Shown piece by piece: positions 1 to 4,457 of a stretch of 27,261 bases of DNA. The notes under the pieces were generated by a model. That model worked only from the letters and a program-made list of their open reading frames with translations. It was not told the DNA's origin and did not search any database. The stretch's first letter is position 1. Each line of letters starts with the position of its first letter. The DNA is from Guillardia theta CCMP2712 (lineage: Eukaryota > Cryptophyceae > Pyrenomonadales > Geminigeraceae), in assembly GCF_000315625.1 (NCBI RefSeq), contig NW_005434428.1, forward strand, positions 39,834-67,094, written 5' to 3'. The position numbers and the translations under genes were made by a program.

Positions 1-1
1 G

Positions 2-9
2 TATTTAAA
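2..9 (+). promoter_or_regulatory. TATA-like box upstream of the 62-residue gene
   Basis: TATTTAAA lies 67 bases before the ATG at 69 and is followed by A-rich sequence. The same octamer occurs at 23707 and 24332 in front of other genes. The spacing is longer than the 41-58 bases seen elsewhere in the window, and the box is at the window edge, so the call is moderate. Confidence 0.45.
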
Positions 10-68
10 AAAAAATAAAAAAAAACAGGAAAAAAAAATCTAGGGGCGGGCTTCACTCCCCACACAGC

Positions 69-257
69 ATGGTGATGGAGCAAGAGGAGAAGGAGAAGCG
101 AATCCGCTCCCTCGCGCTCTCCATCGAGCTCATCAAGAACAACACAACCTACACACGCACCGACGGTATCCAGCAGAGCTTCAACTACCGGGTGTCTGTC
201 AACTCCCCCTCGGGGTCTTTCTTGGGAGTCACGCAAACCAATGACCCGATATTGTAA
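69..257 (+). CDS. Small hypothetical protein, 62 residues
   Basis: This short open frame starts at the first ATG after a TATA-like box at 2-9 and ends with TAA at 255-257. I do not recognise the product. Residues 1-25 are charged and helix-prone (MVMEQEEKEKRIRSLA), and the rest is polar and rich in Asn, Thr and Ser. There is no signal peptide or membrane segment. A second ATG two codons in (75) is an alternative start. The gene converges on the 278-946 gene with only 20 bases between the stops, which is the compact packing of a viral genome. No AATAAA follows the stop. It is supported by its promoter, by C/G-rich third codon positions and by its position, not by homology. Confidence 0.55.
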   Translation: MVMEQEEKEKRIRSLALSIELIKNNTTYTRTDGIQQSFNYRVSVNSPSGSFLGVTQTNDPIL

Positions 258-277
258 TTGAAGGATCAAGCTTCGTT

Positions 278-946
278 TTAGGTCTTGTCTGGTTGTTTAA
301 GAGCGAACATCATGATGAAATGAAAATGATATCCTGAAGTATGCTGCTGTATGTTATCCAAAAAGTTGCTGTAATGAAATTTTATTCCGAATCTTTTGTT
401 GATCTCTTTTTCCATATCTTTCATTTCACGTATTATTTTATCGAGATGAGACAATCTGTACTTCATTATCATATATGGGTCATTCAATGAATGGATATAC
501 AACAAAGCACCTATATGATTCTCTATGCTGATTGAAGTTACGTTCAATATATCATTCTTTCGTTTCTGTACGATATCAAAAAGTTTTCCACGTTCGTTCA
601 ATTCTTCGTAATAAGCATACAAGGATTTAGTCAAATAACTAAGGGTTCGATTCAATGATCCATTTGTAACGAAATTCGCATTTCTGAATTTAAGTATTTT
701 ATCAATGATCTCATCAAGATTATTCGCATACTGTTCAATGTTCATAATGTCATTGTCCAGATTATCAATGATTGAATTTAAAACTTGATTTATCTTTACT
801 AGATCCACTTGCAAAATTTGTTTTAGATCATCTTGCATTTCTTTCATCATTTTCTGGTACAGATCATGAGCAGTTTCCAACTTTTCATAGATGTCATTCT
901 CGCTGAGCATCATTCCCATGTGCTTCTTGCACTCCGCGTAATCCAT
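278..946 (-). CDS. Hypothetical helical (coiled-coil-like) protein, 222 residues
   Basis: I do not recognise this gene. The protein is almost entirely charged, amphipathic helix: residues about 15-80 (from NDIYEKLETAHDLYQKMM onward) and 120-200 carry heptad-like Leu/Ile/Met spacing, as in a coiled coil. No membrane segment or cysteine cluster is visible. The ATG at 946-944 is the first ATG after a TATA box (1003-995, 57 bases upstream). Reading further upstream would translate the CA/CT microsatellite into Cys-Val repeats, which is implausible. The gene is visibly AT-rich compared with the GC-rich membrane protein genes, so it may have a different origin or expression class. Its C-terminal helical part loosely resembles the 24690-25211 protein in length and helix pattern, but I cannot show homology. 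An intracellular structural or adaptor role is only a guess. Confidence 0.7.
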   Translation of the reverse strand: MDYAECKKHMGMMLSENDIYEKLETAHDLYQKMMKEMQDDLKQILQVDLVKINQVLNSIIDNLDNDIMNIEQYANNLDEIIDKILKFRNANFVTNGSLNRTLSYLTKSLYAYYEELNERGKLFDIVQKRKNDILNVTSISIENHIGALLYIHSLNDPYMIMKYRLSHLDKIIREMKDMEKEINKRFGIKFHYSNFLDNIQQHTSGYHFHFIMMFALKQPDKT

Positions 947-984
947 CTCTCTCTCTCTCCACACACACACACACACACACACAC
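946..984. repeat. CT and CA dinucleotide microsatellites in a 5' leader
   Basis: A (CT)n run at about 946-960 is followed directly by a (CA)n run at 960-984. On the minus strand these are GA and TG repeats lying between the TATA box at 1003-995 and the ATG at 946, so they make up most of the predicted 5' untranslated leader of the 222-residue gene. Repeat length probably varies between isolates. Confidence 0.9.
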
Positions 985-994
985 TCACTCACCG

Positions 995-1003
995 TTTTAT
1001 ATA
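995..1003 (-). promoter_or_regulatory. TATA box of the 222-residue minus-strand gene
   Basis: On the minus strand this reads TATATAAAA followed by CGG. It sits 57 bases before the ATG at 946 and resembles the TATATAAGCGCG boxes at 3013 and 3859. Confidence 0.65.
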
Positions 1004-1171
1004 GTGATGATCACCCTGTGATGGGCAGCATGCAGTGGGTACAGGTCTGATTTAGCCAGTACCCCTACAGAGACTGACATTCAAGGGTGGGGTACTCTGT
1101 GGTACTAAATTGAGTAATTTTATAATTACTAATAAAGCCCAGGCCCCCAGGGAAGGCCCCCCCCTGGCCAG

Positions 1172-1214
1172 AATCTGAAAACCGTTAAACCGTTAAACCG
1201 TTGAAAACCGTTAA
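1172..1214. repeat. CCGTTAAA 8-bp iterons, left arm
   Basis: Direct repeats of CCGTTAAA occur here, with one variant unit containing TTGAAAA. The mirrored copies (TTTAACGG) are at 1372-1405. Each unit contains TAACGG on one strand, which fits the Myb-type site YAACKG. Confidence 0.8.
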
Positions 1215-1261
1215 AATTTATATTTTGCATATATTTCTTGCATTAGTAAAAAAGTAGGACA

Positions 1262-1350
1262 GGTAGTAGTAGTAGTAGTAGTAGTATAGTAGTAGTAGAG
1301 TAGTAGATAGTAGTAGAAGTAGAGTAGAGTAGAGTAGAGTAGAGTAGAAG
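1262..1350. repeat. GTA trinucleotide and AGAGT pentanucleotide repeats in the element core
   Basis: A run of GTA/TAG triplets, interrupted by short deletions, passes into tandem AGAGT units at about 1319-1347. GGAC/GTCC motifs (GTAGGAC at 1254, TGTCCTAC at 1351) flank the run in opposite orientation, so the core is itself roughly symmetric. Confidence 0.85.
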
Positions 1351-1370
1351 TGTCCTACCATTGTCCTACT

Positions 1371-1405
1371 CTTAACGGTTTAACGGTTTAACGGTTTAAC
1401 GGTTT
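1371..1405. repeat. TTTAACGG 8-bp iterons, right arm
   Basis: Four near-perfect tandem copies of TTTAACGG/TTAACGGT occur here, the mirror image of the left-arm units. Four spaced Myb-like cores (TAACGG) result. Confidence 0.8.
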
Positions 1406-1530
1406 TCAGATTCTGGCCAAGGGGGGGCCTTCCCTGGGGGCCTGGGCTCTATTAGTAATTATAAAATTACTCAATCTAGTACCATAAATCACCCCACCCC
1501 TGAATATCACCCAACGTGGAGGGTGGGGTA

Positions 1531-1560
1531 CCGTGTCCTACCGCGTCCTACCATCGTCCT
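1531..1560. repeat. Three 10-bp direct repeats around GTCCTACC
   Basis: CCGTGTCCTA, CCGCGTCCTA and CCATCGTCCT follow each other at exactly 10-bp spacing. The same GTCCTAC/GTAGGAC core recurs in the inverted-repeat element (1254, 1351, 1361) and inside the neighbouring gene (about 1657). The repeats overlap the predicted stop codon of the membrane protein gene (1550-1548). Confidence 0.65.
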
Positions 1561-2919
1561 ATCCTCTCCTGAACCGCGTCTAGGATGCGGTCGAGGACGG
1601 GGACGAGCCTTGGGGTGAGGTGGCGGTTTGCGGCGGAGGTGATGAACCATGCGAAAAGGTAGGACAGTGCGGCGAAGAGGGTGGCGACGCGTCCAAGGCG
1701 GAGGAGGCGCATGAGTGCGGCGAGGAGGGCGGCGACCGGGTACTGGTAGACGAGGCCGAGCCTGGCGATGGGGAGGTGCTCGGAGAGCCACCTTGGGAGG
1801 TCTGCGGCGGCGGCGGCCTGGTGGAGGGAGCAGAGGAGGATGAAACCTGCGGGGACGGCGCGGGAGACGACCGGGGTCGAAGTGGGTCATGCAGGGGGCT
1901 CCGAGGGCGATCCTTGCGCAGAGGGCGTCGTCGGTGGGCTGGGTCTGGTCGATCTGCGAGACCCACACGAGGAAGTGGAGGAAGAGGACGTGCCTCCCAG
2001 TAGCGGATGGCGCGGATGCCTGCCCCAGTGGAAGACGCCCGCGGGTGGTCCTGCGGCTGATGTAGATGTAGCAGACGCAGCCGAGGGTGTACTCCGAGAA
2101 GCGGGTGAGGAGGAAGCGGAAGGAGTAGTAGAAGTGGTTGTCGCGCATGTTGACCGAGGTCATGACGCACGAGACGGTGATCTGGAAGAAGATGTTGGCC
2201 ATGTTGACGTACTCGTGCCTCTCGGGGAAGTTCCTGACGGTGGTGGCGATGGCGAGGCGGACGAGCGGGAAGGCCGTCCTGCAGAGGAGGAGGGTCATGA
2301 GGATGGAGGTCGACTCGTTGAAGAGCCTGTAGTGGGCCTGCTGCTGGGTCTCCATGAAGGGCGAGAGGTAGAGGAGCGAGCCGAGGTTGATGGCCCAGGT
2401 CATCGGGCTGGACCACAGGCCTTGCGCCATCATGCCGAAAGGGATGAGGAGGAGGTTCACCAGGGCGAGGTGCGGGTAGACCTCCGCGTTGACGTCGTAG
2501 AGCACGCGCAGGGGCTTGGCGTCTTCACTCCAGTAGTGGTGGGAGTCGGCGCAGCCCGTGAGGATGAAGAGGACGGTGACGGCGTCGACGGTGATGCTCT
2601 CCATGGTCTGCAGGACGCAGAAGATGTTGCTCTGTTTTCTGTCGTCGTCGTCGGCCCTGGAGAGCACCAGGGAGGTGTAGAACGCGAAGGTGACGATGAG
2701 GCAGAGCGACTGGGAGGCGCGGACGAGGATGAAGGTCGTGTCGAGGTCCAGGTCGTCGTCGTCGGTGTAGTCGCCCGGTGGGATGCTTGGGTCGTTGGCG
2801 GTGTCCCTGCTCGGTGGGTAGACGAAGGCGTCCCTCTCTCCCTCCTCGCATGCCTCGTGCAGGTTCATGGGTTCCTTCTTGGGGTCGTCCTTGGTATCCT
2901 GGTTGTGGACTTCCTTCAT
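1548..2919 (-). pseudogene. Polytopic membrane protein gene with a cluster of frameshifts
   Basis: The start is the ATG at 2919-2917, 41 bases after a TATA-like box (2960-2951). The N-terminus is hydrophilic, with an acidic DDDDLDLD run near residues 53-60. Seven hydrophobic segments follow in one frame (about residues 62-86, 100-121, 149-166, 172-188, 204-225, 238-256, 264-286). Downstream, coding signal (G/C third positions, membrane-like residues) moves between frames near 2040, 2025 and 1998, returns to the first frame for one hydrophobic segment (HVLFLHFLVWV), and shifts again at about 1872 into a frame with three more membrane segments ending at TAG 1550-1548. All four shifts equal one extra base in or beside a G or C run. 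Net of four bases the length is divisible by three, about 455 codons. I do not recognise the family. It could be a decayed gene or a local assembly error. The adjacent 19-kb frame has no such shift. Confidence 0.6.
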
Positions 2920-2950
2920 TCCTCCCTCTGGCCTTCCCGTGGTCCTCCCG

Positions 2951-2960
2951 CGTTTATGTA
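2951..2960 (-). promoter_or_regulatory. TATA-like box of the membrane protein gene
   Basis: The minus strand reads TACATAAACG, 41 bases before the ATG at 2919. Position and the trailing CG match the other boxes. It is divergent from the promoter at 2980-3020. Confidence 0.55.
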
Positions 2961-2979
2961 GCGCCGGGGCGCGGCGGGG

Positions 2980-3020
2980 TGAAACCTGCCTTGTGGGGAA
3001 CGGCGCGGAGATTATATAAG
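2980..3020 (+). promoter_or_regulatory. Promoter of first duplicated small gene: upstream module plus TATATAAG
   Basis: The module TGAAACCTGCC, then GTGGGGAACGGCGCGG, is followed by the TATA box TATATAAG at 3013-3020, 42 bases before the ATG at 3055. The module recurs, shortened, at 3848-3866 and, with substitutions, at 4367-4409 before the giant gene. Confidence 0.7.
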
Positions 3021-3054
3021 CGCGCGGCTGGGGCTGGATGGTACTGATTCTATC

Positions 3055-3738
3055 ATGGGTCGTAAAAAGCAGAAGATATGGAAACCTATGCAAATGCTGA
3101 CTGAGAGAGACAAGGAGGAAATCTTAAACATACCCAACTTGTATCCAATGCTGAATGCCATGCGGCAGCATTTAGAAGATACGAATGTCAAGCAGAGCGT
3201 TGAAAAAAAGGAGGATATGGTCGTGCTCGATAAGAAAGCACGGGAGGACGATATTGCATTTGCACATAAAAACTTATGCGAATGGGTTGATAAGGTAAAG
3301 GATCCCAATGATATCGATGACGTCAAGGGATTCATTGAAGATGTTACCAAGGAACTCGACAGCCTTGTACACTTCGCAAAGTTTCGAGTCAAGACGAAAT
3401 CCAAGCCCGATACCATGGATTATGCATTGCTCGAGTTCTGGGAGTCGGGCCTGACCGATCTCTCTGGCTTTGACGGCCTGTGCACCATCGACGATGCGAG
3501 GAAGGTGAAGATCCAGACCATGGCCAACACGCTGAAGCTGCACGATGGCGTCACTGAGAAGGAGTCCGCAGATTCGGAGAAGATGGAGGTAATCTATATT
3601 TCCGATGAGTCCGATGCCCGTGAAGAGAAGGGAACCAAGATCAACACGGAGGATTCCAAGCCCCTCAGCGAGGAAGAAGAGGACTGGGGGGAAATGGAGG
3701 AAGTATCCGACGATGAAGAATGGGAGGAATTGAGTTGA
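3055..3738 (+). CDS. Acidic-tailed protein, 227 residues, first copy of a duplicated pair
   Basis: I do not recognise the family. The N-terminus MGRKKQK is strongly basic, the middle (about residues 15-140) is charged and helical, and residues 185-227 are very acidic, ending DDEEWEELS. Residues 179-187 read VIYISDESD, a hydrophobic quartet followed by acidic and serine residues, as in SUMO-interacting motifs. No signal peptide, membrane segment or cysteine cluster is visible, so a cytoplasmic or nuclear site is likely. The 123-residue protein at 3901-4272 shares the first seven residues (MGxKKQK) and the EWEELS end but not the middle. Promoter and 3' flank are also shared, so the two arose by tandem duplication. 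The ATG at 3055 lies 42 bases after TATATAAG. A variant polyadenylation signal, AATTAAAG, lies at 3799. Basic head and acidic tail would suit binding to nucleic acid or basic proteins, which is inference. Confidence 0.85.
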   Translation: MGRKKQKIWKPMQMLTERDKEEILNIPNLYPMLNAMRQHLEDTNVKQSVEKKEDMVVLDKKAREDDIAFAHKNLCEWVDKVKDPNDIDDVKGFIEDVTKELDSLVHFAKFRVKTKSKPDTMDYALLEFWESGLTDLSGFDGLCTIDDARKVKIQTMANTLKLHDGVTEKESADSEKMEVIYISDESDAREEKGTKINTEDSKPLSEEEEDWGEMEEVSDDEEWEELS

Positions 3739-3826
3739 GCATGCGTAGAAGAGTAGGCAAACCCTTCTTTTCCCTCTCCCGCTCTCACTTGCGTAAGGAA
3801 TTAAAGTACGAAACGATATCCCCTAG
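3719..3826 (+). repeat. 3' flank repeat, copy 1
   Basis: From the last codons (GGGAGGAATTGAGTTGAGC) through GCATGCGTAGAAGAGTAGG to GATATCCCCT, this segment is nearly identical to 4254-4357. It contains AATTAAAG (3799-3806), a possible polyadenylation signal. Confidence 0.9.
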
Positions 3827-3830
3827 TATC

Positions 3831-3866
3831 CCCGGGTCGCGGCAGGGTGAAACCTGCCTATATAAG
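3831..3866 (+). promoter_or_regulatory. Promoter of second duplicated small gene
   Basis: The sequence CCCCGGGTCGCGGCAGGGTG, then AAACCTGCC, runs straight into TATATAAG (3859-3866), 42 bases before the ATG at 3901. Relative to the copy at 2963-3020 it lacks about 24 bases (the GTGGGGAACGGCGCGG part). The leader from the TATA box to the ATG is otherwise nearly identical. Confidence 0.7.
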
Positions 3867-3900
3867 CGCGCGGTTGGGCCTGCATGGTACTGATTCTATC

Positions 3901-4272
3901 ATGGGTCCTAAAAAGCAGAAGATGTACGAACGCAAGCAGTCGCTGGCTGAGATCATATCCGAAAGCCAAGAGACAGGCGACTTGGATAAAGCATTGGATG
4001 CCGTGCGTCAATTTATCAAAAAGACATCTACCGATCCTTTCAAGGACAAATTTGATACTTTCAAGGATCCTTTCAAGGACAATTTTGATCCTTTCAAGGA
4101 TCCTTTCAAGGACAAATTTGATACTTTCAAGGATCCTTTCAAGGCCAGCGCGAAGAGTGTCAAGGCCAGCGTGAAGAATACCAATTTAAACGCCAATGAT
4201 CTTGCCTTTACCAAGACTGCCTACGACAAGCTCTCCAGTGATGATGATGGAGAATGGGAGGAATTGAGTTGA
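3901..4272 (+). CDS. Repeat-containing protein, 123 residues, second copy of the duplicated pair
   Basis: The N-terminus MGPKKQKMYERKQS and the C-terminus SDDDGEWEELS match the ends of the 227-residue protein at 3055-3738, while the middle differs. Residues 45-81 are three and a third copies of an 11-residue repeat with the pattern DPFKDxFDxFK, followed by Lys/Ala/Ser-rich repeats (KASAKSVKAS). The repeat gives regularly spaced Phe and alternating Lys/Asp. I know no function for it. The ATG is fixed by the TATA box 42 bases upstream and by conservation of the leader and first codons with the paralogue. The gene ends inside the repeated 3' flank. The AATTAAAG at 4330 may polyadenylate its transcript, which would place its end within the giant gene's promoter region. 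Confidence 0.8.
   Translation: MGPKKQKMYERKQSLAEIISESQETGDLDKALDAVRQFIKKTSTDPFKDKFDTFKDPFKDNFDPFKDPFKDKFDTFKDPFKASAKSVKASVKNTNLNANDLAFTKTAYDKLSSDDDGEWEELS
4033..4143 (+). repeat. 33-bp in-frame tandem repeats (3.3 copies)
   Basis: Units at 4033-4065, 4066-4098 and 4099-4131, plus a 12-base partial unit, begin GATCCTTTCAAGGACAA. The first and third units are identical; the second differs at two positions. Each encodes 11 residues. Confidence 0.95.
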
Positions 4273-4357
4273 GCATGCGTAGAAGAGTAGGCAAACCCTT
4301 CTTTCCCTCCCGCTCCCACTTGCGTAGTGAATTAAAGTACGAAACAATATCCCCTCG
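4254..4357 (+). repeat. 3' flank repeat, copy 2
   Basis: This is nearly identical to 3719-3826 over about 100 bases, including the last codons of the gene, GCATGCGTAGAAGAGTAGG, AATTAAAG (4330-4337) and ATATCCCCT. Copy 2 is shorter by small deletions in the pyrimidine tract. Confidence 0.9.
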
Positions 4358-4366
4358 TGGTCTTGT

Positions 4367-4409
4367 TGAAGCCTGTCCCGTGGTGAACGGCGCGGGCATT
4401 GTATTTAGG
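4367..4409 (+). promoter_or_regulatory. Promoter of the giant gene
   Basis: The upstream module TGAAGCCTGTCC, then GTGGTGAACGGCGCGGGC, matches the module at 2980-3012 with a few substitutions. It is followed by TATTTAGG (4402-4409), 56 bases before the ATG at 4458. Confidence 0.6.
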
Positions 4410-4457
4410 ACTTATGTGGTGGGTTTGGGCGATTGGGGGCTGCGCGTTGGGTGCGGC

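Larger units (their letters stand above)
1079..1505. mobile_element. 427-bp imperfect inverted-repeat element (MITE-like or origin-like)
   Basis: The left arm, about 1079-1214, is the reverse complement of the right arm, about 1371-1505, with only a few mismatches and small indels. Both arms carry in order an outer ATTCARGGGTGGGGT end, a GGTACTARATTGAGTAA stretch, AGCCCAGGCCCCCAGGGAAG, a C run, TGGCCAGAATCTGAAAACCG, and three to four CCGTTAAA units. The core (1215-1370) is AT-rich and then GTA-repeat-rich, with no open frame. The ends are flanked by AT on both sides, which could be a 2-bp target duplication. No transposase is present, so a non-autonomous element is the simplest reading. A large palindromic replication origin of a DNA virus is the main alternative. 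It lies upstream of the 222-residue gene and just past the stop of the membrane protein gene. Confidence 0.75.

Noticed and set aside
947-988. Upstream extension of the 222-residue protein into a Cys-Val repeat
   Set aside because: It begins at a GTG and only translates the microsatellite; the first ATG is at 946.
1262-1350. CRISPR-like or minisatellite array
   Set aside because: The units are 3-5 bp with no spacers, so this is simple sequence repeat, not CRISPR. The 33-bp repeats at 4033 are also spacerless and in a coding frame.
1172-1405. Telomere-like repeats (CCGTTAAA)
   Set aside because: There are only three to four copies per arm, mirrored and internal to genes on both sides, with no long terminal array.
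1620-2003. Plus-strand 127-codon frame over the frameshifted region
   Set aside because: It is Gly/Glu-rich antisense of membrane-segment codons, without a promoter.
1768-2961. A 397-codon open frame on the plus strand, antisense to the membrane protein gene
   Set aside because: It translates to Gly/Glu/Val/Asp-rich low-complexity sequence typical of the antisense of GC-rich coding DNA, has no promoter, and the minus strand has membrane segments and a well-placed TATA box.
4254-4457. N-terminal extension of the giant protein from the ATG at 4254
   Set aside because: It overlaps the last codons and 3' flank of the preceding gene, duplicates sequence found at 3719-3826 where it is non-coding, and lies mostly upstream of the TATTTAGG box.
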